Shown: in pieces, positions 1 to 9,196 of the stretch | Position numbering within the stretch: position 1 is the first letter of the stretch | Layout: each line of letters opens with the position of its first letter | Assembly: GCF_000425285.1 (NCBI RefSeq) | Contig: NZ_AUDD01000002.1 | Location: forward strand, 62,001-126,000 | Reading direction: 5' to 3' | From: Acidipropionibacterium jensenii DSM 20535 | GTDB lineage: Bacteria; Actinomycetota; Actinomycetes; Propionibacteriales; Propionibacteriaceae | DNA length: 64,000 bases | Made by a program: the position numbers and the translations under genes | The notes under the pieces: model-generated | Seen by the model: only the letters and a program-made list of their open reading frames with translations | What the model was told of the DNA's origin: nothing | The model's database searches: none

Positions 1-404
1 TCACCCGGGCCGACCCACTGGTGGCGGTGGCCACGGCCATTCCCTACCTGGTGGGCGGCCTCACCTGCCTGGTCGTCCTCGTCCTCGCGGTCCAGATGCT
101 GCGGCGCAGGGAACTCGGTCTGGGGGTGGCGGTCGCGATGCTGACGATCGCTGCTCTCTGCGTCGCCTCCGGCATCGCACGTCCAGCCCTGGAGGCCCGC
201 GCCGAGCAGCTCTACGTCACCGGCCTTGGACTGCCCACCAGCTGGCAGGGCCACCAGATGTGGCTCGTCCTCAACTCTCGCCATCCCCTGGGGTGGGGCT
301 ACTGGGACTGGCCACTGATCGTGCTCGGACTGCTCATCGCGCTGGGCGGTTGGTTGGTGCTGCGGGCACGACAGCTGCGACTGGACCTGGAAGGGACCAT
401 CTGA
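1..404 (+). CDS. DUF2975-like membrane protein, C-terminal part
   Basis: The reading frame is open from the left edge, so the true start lies outside the window. The visible part has three hydrophobic segments (about residues 5-27, 32-50 and 97-115 counted from the GTG at 21) and ends in a short basic tail. Length, topology and the small XRE regulator that starts 2 nt after the stop match the widespread DUF2975 membrane protein plus HTH regulator pair. The cellular role of that pair is not established. The family call rests on context more than on motifs; the membrane call is secure. Confidence 0.6.
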   Translation, partial: TRADPLVAVATAIPYLVGGLTCLVVLVLAVQMLRRRELGLGVAVAMLTIAALCVASGIARPALEARAEQLYVTGLGLPTSWQGHQMWLVLNSRHPLGWGYWDWPLIVLGLLIALGGWLVLRARQLRLDLEGTI

Positions 405-405
405 G

Positions 406-633
406 ATGTCGGGACGGATCCGGCCCGGCACGGTCCACTGTCGCCTGGACGAACTCCTGGCCGAGCGCGGCATGACCCTCACCGATCTGTCGAAGCGCGT
501 CGGCCTCAGCTACGCCAATCTCTCGGTGCTCAAGAATGATCACGGACGCGCCATCAGGTTCAGTACCCTGGCGTCGATCTGCGCCGCCCTCGACTGCGAG
601 GTGGGAGACCTCCTCGAGGTGCGGGACGACTGA
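406..633 (+). CDS. Small XRE-family helix-turn-helix regulator
   Basis: This 75-residue protein is almost entirely one HTH domain. The helices around LAERGMTLTDLSKRVGLS and YANLSVLKND form the turn and recognition helix, and the C-terminal part (STLASICAALDCEVGDLL) is the usual end of the YozG/HTH_26 type. It starts with ATG 2 nt after the stop of the upstream membrane protein, so the two are almost certainly co-transcribed. The likely role is a DNA-binding repressor of its own operon, by analogy with other such pairs; targets are unknown. Confidence 0.85.
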   Translation: MSGRIRPGTVHCRLDELLAERGMTLTDLSKRVGLSYANLSVLKNDHGRAIRFSTLASICAALDCEVGDLLEVRDD

Positions 634-674
634 GCGCGTCAGTCCCCGGCCTGCGCTGGGAAGTCTTGGCAGAC

Positions 675-1427
675 TCAGTCGGTGAGCTGCATCACGTACT
701 GCCGGGTGGCCCCGCCCTTGACCTGGGCGCTTGCGACGTAGGTGCCGGTGCCCAGCTGCTCCTTCGACAGGCTGCACGAGCCACTCGCCGACCTCTTGGT
801 GGGCCACTTCACGGTGACCGAGGCGCTCTTGCCCGGGGCGACCTCGTGGGAGCCCTTGGGCGCCCAGGCGGCGCAGTCACCGGTCGACCAGATCCGGTCG
901 GAACCCGAGTCGACGGTGACCTCGACCGGCAGGGTCTTGAGGTTCCAGACGCAGGCGGCGCCCTGATTCGTCACGGTCACGGTGAACGTCACCGTCGATC
1001 CGCGGGTGGCCACCCGCGAGGGCGCCTGAACAGTCGAGCGGAGCCGGGCCAGCTGGCAGGCCGCCGCACTGGGAGTCGGGGTGGGCGTGGCGGAGGCGGA
1101 CGCCGAGGGACCGGCCGAGGCGGATCCGCTGGGCGAACCGGAGGCGGCTGTCGGGGTCGCGGTCACCGGCGTGGTGCTCGACGGGGTGGGCGTGGGAGTC
1201 GGGGTGGGCTCGTCCCAGACGGTGTCGGTCCACGACGGGTTGATCGAGATGGACGGCTGGGAGGCAGCGGTCTGGGCCGCGGGGGTTCCCGACCCGCCGC
1301 CCAGTGCGCGTGCAACCACCCAGATCAGCAGCACCAGGACCACCACGACGGCGGCCACCAGGGCCGCACGTCGCCGCCAGTAGACGGCTTCTGACTGGGG
1401 ACCCACCGGGTGCTGAACTCCACGCAT
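675..1427 (-). CDS. Membrane-anchored protein with Pro/Thr/Ser linker and Cys-containing extracellular domain
   Basis: I do not recognise the family. From the ATG at 1427 the 250-residue product has a basic N-terminus (YWRRRA), one membrane segment, a low-complexity stalk rich in Thr-Pro and Ser/Gly/Ala, and a C-terminal domain of about 130 residues that looks beta-rich and Ig-like (STVTFTVTVTNQG). Four cysteines in that domain could form two disulfides. A CAGGAT hexamer ends 7 nt before this ATG, supporting it over the upstream GTG at 1463. It lies 121 nt downstream of hemH-hemQ on the same strand. A surface role is likely; a heme link is not shown. Confidence 0.7.
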   Translation of the reverse strand: MRGVQHPVGPQSEAVYWRRRAALVAAVVVVLVLLIWVVARALGGGSGTPAAQTAASQPSISINPSWTDTVWDEPTPTPTPTPSSTTPVTATPTAASGSPSGSASAGPSASASATPTPTPSAAACQLARLRSTVQAPSRVATRGSTVTFTVTVTNQGAACVWNLKTLPVEVTVDSGSDRIWSTGDCAAWAPKGSHEVAPGKSASVTVKWPTKRSASGSCSLSKEQLGTGTYVASAQVKGGATRQYVMQLTD

Positions 1428-1434
1428 GGTGTTC

Positions 1435-1440
1435 ATCCTG
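1435..1440 (-). promoter_or_regulatory. Candidate -10 for a leaderless transcript
   Basis: On the minus strand CAGGAT is followed by 7 nt and then the ATG at 1427, the same spacing seen before many other genes here. It supports the internal start. Confidence 0.45.
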
Positions 1441-1584
1441 CCGTCTCGACCGTGATCCACCAACGGGGCTGGCCGCGACCGGCCCCGTTCAGCGGTTCGC
1501 GGACCGTCTCGGCACCGTCCCTGGACGGTCCCGAGCCGTCCCAGACTGTCCCGAACGGGGCCGGAACCGCGGGACCGGTCCTGG

Positions 1585-3732
1585 TCAGTCGGTCAGCTGG
1601 CGTCCGGCCCAGGTGTCGGGGTCGACCCTCTCACCGGTGTAGAAGGGGGTGTCGATGTCGACGTGGCGGCGGGCCTCCACGTAGCGCATGTCCTTCATGA
1701 CGTCGACCAGTCGGGCCAGATCGTCACCCTCGAGGGTGAGGATCCACTCGTAGTCGCCCAGCGCGAAGGCGGCCAGGGTGGAGGCCTTGACGTCGGGGCT
1801 GGCGGCCCCGGCCATGCCGTGCTCGCGCAGCATCGCGGACCTGTCCTTGGCGTCCAGCAGGTACCAGTCCTTGGTGCGCACGAAGGGGTAGAAGCAGGCC
1901 CAGCGACGCGGCGCCACCCCGGCGAAGCAGGACGGCAGGTGGCTCTTGTTGAACTCGGCGGGACGGTGCACCGCCAGGTTCGACCACACCGGGGTGAGGT
2001 GTCGACCCAGCCCTGTCCCGACGAACCGGTGGTAGCTGTCCTGAAGCACCGCGGCGTCATCGGAGGTCCACCAGACCAGCAGGTCCGCGTCGGCTCGCAG
2101 CCCCGACAGGTCGTACCAGCCGCGGGTCTCGGCGCCGGCCCGGGCGACCCACTCGACCGACCCGTCGACCAGCTCCGCACGGGCCCCGGGATCGGCCGGC
2201 AGTCCGGTGGTGACCTTGAAGACCGAGTACATCCCCCACAGGCTCGCCTTGTTCACCTGGTCGGGATCGACCGGCTGGTCCCGGGCATCGGTGGGCACGG
2301 TGTACGTGCCGTCGGGCCGGTGGGACCCCGCGATGGGGGCTGTCCGGGTCTGGTCCTCGGTGTCCTGCTGGGCCACTGCGAAGTCTCCTGTCTGATGGGG
2401 TGCCGGTGTCGGCTGGGATACGGGAATGGCCGGTGCTGCCGGCTCGGCCGGTGCCGGTGTCGGCTGGGATGCGGGAACGATCGGTGCTGCCGGTACGACC
2501 GGTTCAGCCGCTTCGGCCGGAGGCTGCGGCGAGGAGGAAGAGGCCGCGGTTGCACCGTGGCCGGTGACGGGGCTCGCCGGGGTCCCGGCAGAACCGGCGA
2601 TCGGATGCGCCGGACCCGCCGGGTGTCCGGCACCGGGATGGGTGTCGGGACTCAGCGACCGGCCGCCACGGGCCGATCCGTCCTGTTCGCAGGGGCACAG
2701 CAGGTCCTTCGGCACAGCGCCGTCGGCCTCGCGCACCGCATCGGCCTGGTCGGTGAGCAGTGCGACCAGACCGGCGACCAGCGCCGGATGACTGTCGGGG
2801 GTGGCGGCCCGGGCAACGGCCAGACCGAGTTTCTGGGCCATCTCGGCGGCCTCGTGGTCCAGGTCGTTGACGACCTCCATGTGGTCGGAGACGAATCCGA
2901 TCGGCGCCAGCACGACCGAGCTCACCCCCTGGCCCGGAAGGGTCTCCAGGTAGTCGTTGACGTCGGGTTCCAGCCACGGGTCGGTCGGCCGGCCCGAGCG
3001 CGAGCAGTAGACCAGATCCCACTGCGGCATCGCGCCGAAGTGCTGGCGCACCAGCTCCGCGATCCGGGTGCAGGCGGCCAGGTGCTGTGACACGTAGTCG
3101 GTTCCGGGCTCCCCCGACCCGGACGCCTCGACCATCGGCAGTGGGATCGAGTGGGTGACGAAGGCCACCCGGGTCGCCTCCAGCGGTGTCGGCGGGATCT
3201 GGGAGAAGGAGGCCATCACCGCCTGGGCGTTGGCCACCGCGTATCCCTCGATGCCGTGGAAGGGGGCGATCTTGTCGATCACCAGATCGGGGTGCCCCAG
3301 CGCCGCGACGGCCTTGTCGGCGTCCTCCCGGTACTGGCGGCATCCGGAGTAGGAGTCGAAGGCCGCGGTGGGCAGCATGAGGATCCGTCGGGCTCCCTGG
3401 TCGTAGAGGGAGGAGACCACCTCGTTGAACCAGGGGGCGCTGTTGCGGTTGCCGAGTTCGACCGGGATGTCGGAGCCGCGGGAGCGCAGTTCCTGGCGCA
3501 GCGCCTCGAGGAGTGCCTCATTGGCCTCGTTGATGGGGCTGACGCCGTCGAACCGGTAGTAGTGCTCGGCCACATCGGCGAGCCGGGAGTCGGGAACCCG
3601 CCCGTTGGAGACCCGCCGGAGGAAGGGCATCACCTCCTCGCGGCTGCGTGGGCCGCCGAAGGAGGCCACCAGCACGGCGTCGTAGGGATCCATCGGGTCG
3701 CGCTGTCCCCGGGCCGGGGTGTACTCGCTCAT
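1585..3732 (-). CDS. hemH/hemQ: Coproporphyrin ferrochelatase fused to HemQ (coproheme decarboxylase)
   Basis: This 715-residue protein joins two successive enzymes. Residues about 15-345 are ferrochelatase (CpfC): GVSPINE, metal-site His194 in FVTHSIP and Glu286 in [14 protein letters not shown]. Residues about 352-470 are an Ala/Pro linker in which SQPTPAP occurs twice. Residues about 475-715 are HemQ/ChdC: His598, Tyr615 (CFYPFVRT) and His638 (REHG). Their spacing (17 and 23) equals that of the distal His, radical Tyr and proximal His I recall for the Corynebacterium diphtheriae enzyme. CPC at 346-348 and Cys131 could belong to the [2Fe-2S] site known in actinobacterial ferrochelatases. 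The ATG overlaps the hemA stop. Iron insertion and oxidative decarboxylation could be channelled. Confidence 0.95.
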   Translation of the reverse strand: MSEYTPARGQRDPMDPYDAVLVASFGGPRSREEVMPFLRRVSNGRVPDSRLADVAEHYYRFDGVSPINEANEALLEALRQELRSRGSDIPVELGNRNSAPWFNEVVSSLYDQGARRILMLPTAAFDSYSGCRQYREDADKAVAALGHPDLVIDKIAPFHGIEGYAVANAQAVMASFSQIPPTPLEATRVAFVTHSIPLPMVEASGSGEPGTDYVSQHLAACTRIAELVRQHFGAMPQWDLVYCSRSGRPTDPWLEPDVNDYLETLPGQGVSSVVLAPIGFVSDHMEVVNDLDHEAAEMAQKLGLAVARAATPDSHPALVAGLVALLTDQADAVREADGAVPKDLLCPCEQDGSARGGRSLSPDTHPGAGHPAGPAHPIAGSAGTPASPVTGHGATAASSSSPQPPAEAAEPVVPAAPIVPASQPTPAPAEPAAPAIPVSQPTPAPHQTGDFAVAQQDTEDQTRTAPIAGSHRPDGTYTVPTDARDQPVDPDQVNKASLWGMYSVFKVTTGLPADPGARAELVDGSVEWVARAGAETRGWYDLSGLRADADLLVWWTSDDAAVLQDSYHRFVGTGLGRHLTPVWSNLAVHRPAEFNKSHLPSCFAGVAPRRWACFYPFVRTKDWYLLDAKDRSAMLREHGMAGAASPDVKASTLAAFALGDYEWILTLEGDDLARLVDVMKDMRYVEARRHVDIDTPFYTGERVDPDTWAGRQLTD

Positions 3733-5195
3733 CGTGTCTCCTCGATCGTCACCAGGTGGGCGACGTCCTCGGGTCGGTGTCCCTGGACGGCTCGCAGCTG
3801 GTGCGGATCGTCGTGCGCCATCGGGTGGACGCCGTGCTGTCCGCGGTCCTCGGCGGGGGCCAGATCCGAGACGCTCAGGCCGGTCACCGGGCAGGTCAGT
3901 GTGTCGCCGGATGCCATTGCGCCCAGACCCAGGCCGCCGAGATCCAGGATGTGTTCGTCGACCTCCACGTCGATGCCCAGGACATCGCTCAGCGAGTTGA
4001 GCCAGCGGTCCCCCAGGCCGTGCTCCGAGGCGATCCGGGCGCGCACCGAGGGGATGTGGGCCATCGACGCCGCCAGTCGCCGCAGCGCCTGGGCGGCAGC
4101 GTCCACCGGGATCGAGCCGTCCTCGGGAAGGCGGTCGAGTTCGGCCTGGACGAGGTCGGAGAGGGTGTCGCGCAGGGCCACCACGGCGGGGGCCAGACGG
4201 CGTCTCTCCAGATCCATCGCCAGGTCGTGGACCCCCTCGGCGACGATCCGCTCGGCCTCGCCGCGCTCGGCGGCGGCACTGGCGGGCACGGCGTCGCGGA
4301 TGGCCGCCAGGTCGATGACCCGCAGACCGGCGGGGACGGGCTGCTCGACGTCGCCGGAGACGGCCAGGTCGAGGACCACCAGATCGCGGTCGACCCCGGC
4401 CACCGCAGCCCTGTCCTCGACGGCCCGGGCGGCGACCTGCCGGGTCAGTGCCGGGACGCCGGAACCTCGGCAGGTGACGACCAGGTCGACCCCGGCCAGC
4501 ACCGGGGCCAACCGGTCGTCGTCGACGGCGGTGACCTCGTGACGGCGGGCGAATCCCTGCGCCCGTCCGGAGGTGGAGTGGACAAGGATCTCGGCGACGC
4601 CGCGGTCGCGCAGCTGGGCGCAGGTGGCCCCGGCGTAGGAGCCGGTGCCCATCACCAGCACCCGTGCCCCGGAGAAGTCAAGGGTCTGGCTCACCAGGTC
4701 GAAGCCGACGGCGACCACGGTGCGGCCCTGGGCCGACAGACGGGTCTGGGTGGCCACCTTCCGGGAGGTCCTCAGGGCCTCCTCGACGAGGTGTCCGATG
4801 AGCGGGGTGACGGTGCTCTGGGTGCGGGCGAAGCGCAGCGCCCGCTTGAGCTGGCCGGCGATCTCACGCTCACCGGTGACCATCGACTCCAGCCCGGAGG
4901 CGATCCGGAACAGCCGCCAGACGGCGTCGTCGCCCTCCAGCACCGAGGACTCCTGGGCCAGCACGGTGGCGCCGTGGTCGGCCAGCAGACCGCACAGCGT
5001 CGGGCCGGGTCGACAGACCTCGGTGGCGGTCTCGGCGAGCACCATCACGCGGTTGCAGGTGGACAGCACCACCGCGCCACGAATCTGAGGGGAGTCGGTG
5101 AGTGCCAGTCCGAGACCGTCCACCTGTGCGGCGGCGGTCGAGACGGCACCGAGCCCCTGCTCGGCATGATCAACGCAGACTATGCACAAACCCAC
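3729..5195 (-). CDS. hemA: Glutamyl-tRNA reductase
   Basis: It reduces glutamyl-tRNA(Glu) with NADPH to glutamate-1-semialdehyde, the first committed heme step in the C5 pathway. The catalytic cysteine is in VVLSTCNR (Cys47 from the chosen start), GERE follows in the catalytic domain, and [11 protein letters not shown] is the nucleotide-binding loop. The GTG at 5195 places the N-terminal His at residue 10, as in E. coli HemA, and has CAATGT 6 nt upstream; the ATG at 5213 is the alternative. The family S/N-H-K/R-T-A-P signature reads DHAEQG here, so the N-terminus is divergent. It overlaps hemH-hemQ by 4 nt and diverges from hemE. Confidence 0.93.
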   Translation of the reverse strand: MGLCIVCVDHAEQGLGAVSTAAAQVDGLGLALTDSPQIRGAVVLSTCNRVMVLAETATEVCRPGPTLCGLLADHGATVLAQESSVLEGDDAVWRLFRIASGLESMVTGEREIAGQLKRALRFARTQSTVTPLIGHLVEEALRTSRKVATQTRLSAQGRTVVAVGFDLVSQTLDFSGARVLVMGTGSYAGATCAQLRDRGVAEILVHSTSGRAQGFARRHEVTAVDDDRLAPVLAGVDLVVTCRGSGVPALTRQVAARAVEDRAAVAGVDRDLVVLDLAVSGDVEQPVPAGLRVIDLAAIRDAVPASAAAERGEAERIVAEGVHDLAMDLERRRLAPAVVALRDTLSDLVQAELDRLPEDGSIPVDAAAQALRRLAASMAHIPSVRARIASEHGLGDRWLNSLSDVLGIDVEVDEHILDLGGLGLGAMASGDTLTCPVTGLSVSDLAPAEDRGQHGVHPMAHDDPHQLRAVQGHRPEDVAHLVTIEETR

Positions 5196-5201
5196 AACTC
5201 C

Positions 5202-5207
5202 ACATTG
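5202..5207 (-). promoter_or_regulatory. Candidate -10 of hemA
   Basis: CAATGT on the minus strand lies 6 nt before the GTG at 5195. It fits the leaderless pattern of the window but is weaker than the TA-type examples. Confidence 0.35.
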
Positions 5208-5320
5208 AAGCATGGCAACCTGTTCGGCGCCCACCGATGAACAGCTGTGCACCGAGACCGACTCCGCCCGTGGCGAAGGCCGACACCGGGCTGACTCCGG
5301 GCTGACTTCCGGTCATGGGG

Positions 5321-5326
5321 CAGAAT
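5321..5326 (+). promoter_or_regulatory. Candidate -10 of hemE
   Basis: CAGAAT is followed by 7 nt and the ATG at 5334. The same hexamer precedes the genes starting at 48817 and 52506. Confidence 0.5.
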
Positions 5327-5333
5327 CGTGGCG

Positions 5334-6512
5334 ATGACTGAGCAGACTTCCGACACCGAGTTCCCGCCACCGAGCGCCGCGGGCCCTGATTCCCCCAGCG
5401 CCGATCCCGCGGGCGCCGCCTCGGGTGGCGCCGATACCGGCCGCCCCGCCGCGCCCGCCGGGGAATCCCGTGTGGCGCAGCCGGCGATCCTGGCGGCGAT
5501 GACCGGGCACCGCACCGAGCACCCGCCGATCTGGTTCATGAGGCAGGCCGGCCGCTCGCTGCCGGAGTACCGGCAGGCCCGGGAGGGCACCACGATGCTG
5601 GAGTCCTGCCTCGACCCGGCGCTGGCCGCCGAGATCACCTGCCAGCCGGTGCGCCGCCACGGGGTCGACGCCGCCGTGCTGTACTCCGACATCATGGTGC
5701 CGCTGGTGCTGGCCGGGGTGGGGGTGCGCATCGAACCCGGGGTCGGACCGGTTCTCGACGAGCCGGTCCGCACCGCCGCCGACGTCGACGCCCTGGTCTC
5801 CCGATCCCCCGGTGACGCCTCGCCGGTGGCCCGTGAGGCGCAGATGGTGGTCCAGGAGCTCGGCGAGCGGACCCCCCTCATCGGTTTCGCCGGGGCTCCC
5901 TTCACGATCGCGGCCTACCTGGTGGAGGGAGGCCCCTCCCGCGACCATCTGGCGGCGCGCTCGATGATGCACTCCGACCCGGTGGCCTGGGGCCGGCTGA
6001 TGGACTGGGTGGCCGATCTGGACGCTGACTTCCTGTCCGCCCAGACCGCGGGAGGCGCCCGGGCGGTGCAGCTCTTCGACTCCTGGGCGGGGTCGCTGTC
6101 GGAGGCCGACTACGTCCGCCATGTCGCGCCCCACTCGACCCGGGCCCTGTCGGGTCTGGACCGAGACCTGCCGGTGGTCCACTTCGGGGTCAATGCCACC
6201 CATCTGGCGGTTCCCTTCGCCAGGGTCGCGGCGGCCGCCTCCGACCACCCGGTGCTCGGCGTCGACCACCGCACCACCCTGGACCACGTACTGGCGTCGC
6301 TGATGGTCGGCGGGCTGACGATGCCCCTGCAGGGCAACATCAACCCGGCTCTGCTGTTCGCCGGCACCGAGGCCCTGGAGGCCGAGACGAGGGCGGTGGT
6401 GGAGGCCGGCCGGCGGGCCCCCGGTCACATCGTCAACCTGGGGCACGGTGTTCCGGCCACTACCGACCCCGCTACCCTGACCAGGTTGGTCGAGTTCGTC
6501 CACTCGCTGTAA
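5334..6512 (+). CDS. hemE: Uroporphyrinogen III decarboxylase
   Basis: It removes four acetate carboxyls from uroporphyrinogen III to give coproporphyrinogen III. The signature IWFMRQAGRSLPEYR (about residues 66-80) contains the substrate-binding arginines, Asp119 in LYSDI is the catalytic aspartate, and GFAGAPFTIAAYLVEG is the second conserved block. Residues 1-47 are a Pro/Ala/Gly-rich extension not needed for the fold. The ATG at 5334 is preferred because CAGAAT sits 7 nt upstream; the GTG at 5328 would add two residues. It is the first plus-strand gene of the heme cluster, divergent from hemA and 79 nt before hemY. Confidence 0.96.
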   Translation: MTEQTSDTEFPPPSAAGPDSPSADPAGAASGGADTGRPAAPAGESRVAQPAILAAMTGHRTEHPPIWFMRQAGRSLPEYRQAREGTTMLESCLDPALAAEITCQPVRRHGVDAAVLYSDIMVPLVLAGVGVRIEPGVGPVLDEPVRTAADVDALVSRSPGDASPVAREAQMVVQELGERTPLIGFAGAPFTIAAYLVEGGPSRDHLAARSMMHSDPVAWGRLMDWVADLDADFLSAQTAGGARAVQLFDSWAGSLSEADYVRHVAPHSTRALSGLDRDLPVVHFGVNATHLAVPFARVAAAASDHPVLGVDHRTTLDHVLASLMVGGLTMPLQGNINPALLFAGTEALEAETRAVVEAGRRAPGHIVNLGHGVPATTDPATLTRLVEFVHSL

Positions 6513-6591
6513 CCGGTCGCCTGGTCCGGGCCAGGAGTCCGGGGGCGGGACGTCGCCTCGACCGTGGTGCTGACGGGTAGGAGCGTTGTTG

Positions 6592-7992
6592 ATGGACAGA
6601 GTCGATGCGGTCGTGATCGGCGGCGGGATGGCCGGACTGATCGCGGCCTGGCAGTTCACCCGGGCGGGGCTCAGGCCGGTGCTGCTGGAGTCCCGCGGGT
6701 ACACCGGTGGACTGGTCGCCGGTTCGACGATCGCCGGGGTCTCCTATGACATCGGCGCCGAGGGCTGGGCGGTGCGGATCCCCGACACCGAGGCGCTGGC
6801 CGGTGAGCTCGGCCTGACCGTCGAGTACCCGAGGGCGGCGCCCAGCTGGGTGTGGTTCGACGACGGCCCCTTCGCGATGCCGGTCCGGGCGATCCTCGGC
6901 ATCCCGGCCGATCTGGGAGCCCCCGATGTGCTGACCGCCCTGGGCGTCGAGGGTGCGCGCCGGGCGGCCGAGCTGGACAGCCGGCCGGTCCCCGAGACGC
7001 TGCCGGCCGATCTCGGCTCGCTGGTTGAGCAGCGGATGGGCAGCCAGGTGCTGGGGCGCCTGGTGGCCCCGATCGCCGGCGGCATCCATGCCGCCGACCC
7101 CCACCTGCTGGCCACCGAGGTGGTCTCCCCCGGGCTCACCGATGCGGTGCGCCGGGCCGGCAGCCTGGCCGGTGCGGTGGCACTGCTCAAGGGGGACGGA
7201 CCGGTCAAGCCGGTAGTGGCCTCGGTCTCCGGTGGGATGTTCCTGATGCCCCAGACCCTGGCCGCCCAGATCCTGGATGCCGGCGGTCGGATCCTCACCC
7301 GCACCGGCGCCAGAGGGCTGAGCCGGGGCGGGGAGGGCTGGATAGTGAACGCCGCCAGCACCCATCGCGGCGTCGACCCGGCGCTGCCCCCCGAACCCGA
7401 CGGCGACCCCCTCGATCTCACCGCCCCCCGCGTCGTGGTGGCCTGCTCGGCGGTCACCGCCCGGCCGCTGCTGGGCCAGGTGATCGATGTCGACGGTCCC
7501 GAGCTCACCCCCGGCGCGCCGATCGCCCACGTCAACCTGGCGATCCGCGCCCCCGGACTCGACGACAGCCCGCGCGGCAACGGGATGCTGGTGGCCTCCG
7601 GGTCCACCGGCGTCCAGGCCAAGGCGCTGACCCACCTGTCGGCCAAGTGGCCCAGTCTCACCGCCTCCTGCCCGACCGGTCTGCACCTGCTGCGGATCAG
7701 CTACGGACGCGGCGGCCAGCAGGCCCAGGAGCTGTCGGTCGAACAGGCGGTGGCCGATGCCGCCGCGCTGACCGGAGTCTCGCTGAGGGCCGACCAGGTG
7801 GTGGACTCCCAGATCATCCACTGGACGGGTGCGCTGGCCCCGACCACTCCCGAGACCCGCTCCTGGGTGCAGGGCCTGCACTCCCGGATCGCCGACCAGC
7901 AGGGCCTCGGGCTCACCGGGGCGTGGGCCTCCGGTTCGGGGATCGCCGCCCTGGTGCCCCACGCCCGACGCACCGCCGAACGGCTGGTGTGA
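6592..7992 (+). CDS. hemY: FAD-dependent coproporphyrinogen III / protoporphyrinogen oxidase
   Basis: The 466-residue flavoprotein starts with a dinucleotide fold (VVIGGGMAGL, residues 8-16) followed by GGLVAGSTIAGVSYDIGAEGW, typical of HemY/PPOX. GGREHAADP-type sequence is present as AGGIHAADP, and a C-terminal FAD stretch (GLGLTGAWASGSGIAALV) closes the fold. With HemQ in the cluster and no HemN/HemF, its likely substrate is coproporphyrinogen III (the CgoX role). The ATG at 6592 has GGTAGGAG 8 nt upstream, a clear ribosome binding site. It lies between hemE and hemC, with a strong inverted repeat after its stop. Confidence 0.94.
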   Translation: MDRVDAVVIGGGMAGLIAAWQFTRAGLRPVLLESRGYTGGLVAGSTIAGVSYDIGAEGWAVRIPDTEALAGELGLTVEYPRAAPSWVWFDDGPFAMPVRAILGIPADLGAPDVLTALGVEGARRAAELDSRPVPETLPADLGSLVEQRMGSQVLGRLVAPIAGGIHAADPHLLATEVVSPGLTDAVRRAGSLAGAVALLKGDGPVKPVVASVSGGMFLMPQTLAAQILDAGGRILTRTGARGLSRGGEGWIVNAASTHRGVDPALPPEPDGDPLDLTAPRVVVACSAVTARPLLGQVIDVDGPELTPGAPIAHVNLAIRAPGLDDSPRGNGMLVASGSTGVQAKALTHLSAKWPSLTASCPTGLHLLRISYGRGGQQAQELSVEQAVADAAALTGVSLRADQVVDSQIIHWTGALAPTTPETRSWVQGLHSRIADQQGLGLTGAWASGSGIAALVPHARRTAERLV

Positions 7993-8003
7993 GCTGCACC
8001 AGA

Positions 8004-8061
8004 CACTCGGGGAACGGTCTGTTCTGCGGCCGCAGGGCCGACGCCCCCGGTTCCCCGAGTG
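8004..8061 (+). terminator. Large hairpin between hemY and hemC
   Basis: Twelve-base perfect arms (CACTCGGGGAAC at 8004-8015 and its complement at 8050-8061) enclose 34 nt that contain a second 12-base palindrome around GCGGCCGC (8024-8035). There is no T-run, as is common in high-GC genomes. It starts 12 nt after the hemY stop and may end or attenuate transcription before hemC. Confidence 0.6.
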
Positions 8062-8136
8062 ATCGGTGCACCCGATCGGGGCACCTGTCGGTCCGGAGCG
8101 CGCGCCCGGCCCGATCTCGCTCCACCGACGCCGTGA

Positions 8137-8142
8137 GAGGAT
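8137..8142 (+). promoter_or_regulatory. Candidate -10 of hemC
   Basis: GAGGAT ends 7 nt before the ATG at 8150. It may drive hemC-hemD-hemB after the hairpin. Confidence 0.4.
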
Positions 8143-8149
8143 GGCGGAT

Positions 8150-9196
8150 ATGAGTCGTCGCACCTCAACAGCGCCCACCTCCCCGCAGAAGCGCACACCC
8201 GTACGACTCGGCACCCGGGCCAGCAGACTGGCCACCACCCAGTCGACGATGGTCGCCCGGGCCCTCGACGGGCACGGTCTGGACGTCGAGCTGGTCCATG
8301 TCACCACCCACGGCGATGTCATCTCCACCCCGCTGTCCCAGATGGGCGGCACCGGGGTGTTCGCCTCGGCGATCCGCGCCGACCTGCTGGCCGGACGGTG
8401 CGACATCGCCGTGCATTCCTTCAAGGATCTTCCGACCGCCCAGCCCCTGGGCCTGGTGGTGGCCGCGGTGCCGCAGCGCGAGGACCCGCACGACGCCCTG
8501 GTGGCCCGCGACGGGTTGCGGCTCGCCGAGCTGCCCGCCGGAGCCAGGGTCGGCACCGGTTCGCCGCGTCGCGCCGCCCAGCTGAGGGCGGCCCGTCCCG
8601 ATCTCGAGGTGGTCGACATCCGCGGAAATGTCGACACCCGGGTGGGCCGGGTCAAGGGCTTCGGCGGCCGCGAGGACCTGGATGCGGTCGTCGTGGCGGC
8701 CTCCGGGCTGCGCCGGCTGAGCCGCGGCGGCGACATCAGCGAGGCTCTCGACGTCTCGGTCATGCTGCCCGCCCCCGCCCAGGGGGCGCTGGCCGTGGAG
8801 TGCCGCACCACCGATGCCCGCCACGGCGTGCTGGCGCGGGGGCTGGGGGCCATCGACGACCTCGACACCCGACTGTCGGCCACCGCCGAGAGGGCCGTCC
8901 TGGCGGGCCTGGAGGCCGGCTGCGCCGCCCCGGTCGGCTGTCTGGCCCGGGTCCGGAAGGGCGTGCTGGATCTCAGTGCCGCGGTCGTCGCGGTCGACGG
9001 CACCCGCTCGGTGCGGTCCCAGGCAGGTCTCGAACTGCCCGACCGTCCCCCGGAGAAGGCCGACGAGATCGCCACCCTGGTCGGAGCCGCTCACGCCCTG
9101 GGCCTCCAGGTCGCCCGGGAGCTGCTGGACCAGGGGGCCGCCCGGATCGCCGACCTGCACGCCTCGAAGGCCGGTCCCGAGGAGGCGACGCGATGA
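8150..9196 (+). CDS. hemC: Porphobilinogen deaminase (hydroxymethylbilane synthase)
   Basis: It polymerises four porphobilinogens into hydroxymethylbilane using a covalent dipyrromethane cofactor. Conserved blocks are [38 protein letters not shown] and DIRGNVDTR; Cys258 in EAGCAAPVG carries the cofactor. The ATG at 8150 is chosen because GAGGAT is 7 nt upstream and GAGAGG would also serve as a ribosome site; in-frame starts at 8066 and 8141 lack this support. The stop overlaps the hemD start (ATGA). Confidence 0.96.
   Translation: MSRRTSTAPTSPQKRTPVRLGTRASRLATTQSTMVARALDGHGLDVELVHVTTHGDVISTPLSQMGGTGVFASAIRADLLAGRCDIAVHSFKDLPTAQPLGLVVAAVPQREDPHDALVARDGLRLAELPAGARVGTGSPRRAAQLRAARPDLEVVDIRGNVDTRVGRVKGFGGREDLDAVVVAASGLRRLSRGGDISEALDVSVMLPAPAQGALAVECRTTDARHGVLARGLGAIDDLDTRLSATAERAVLAGLEAGCAAPVGCLARVRKGVLDLSAAVVAVDGTRSVRSQAGLELPDRPPEKADEIATLVGAAHALGLQVARELLDQGAARIADLHASKAGPEEATR

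Noticed and set aside
6472-9075. Very long open frame antisense to hemY and hemC
   Set aside because: Composition is Arg/Gly/Pro-rich and motif-free, as expected for the antisense of GC-rich codons. The sense strand has complete heme genes.
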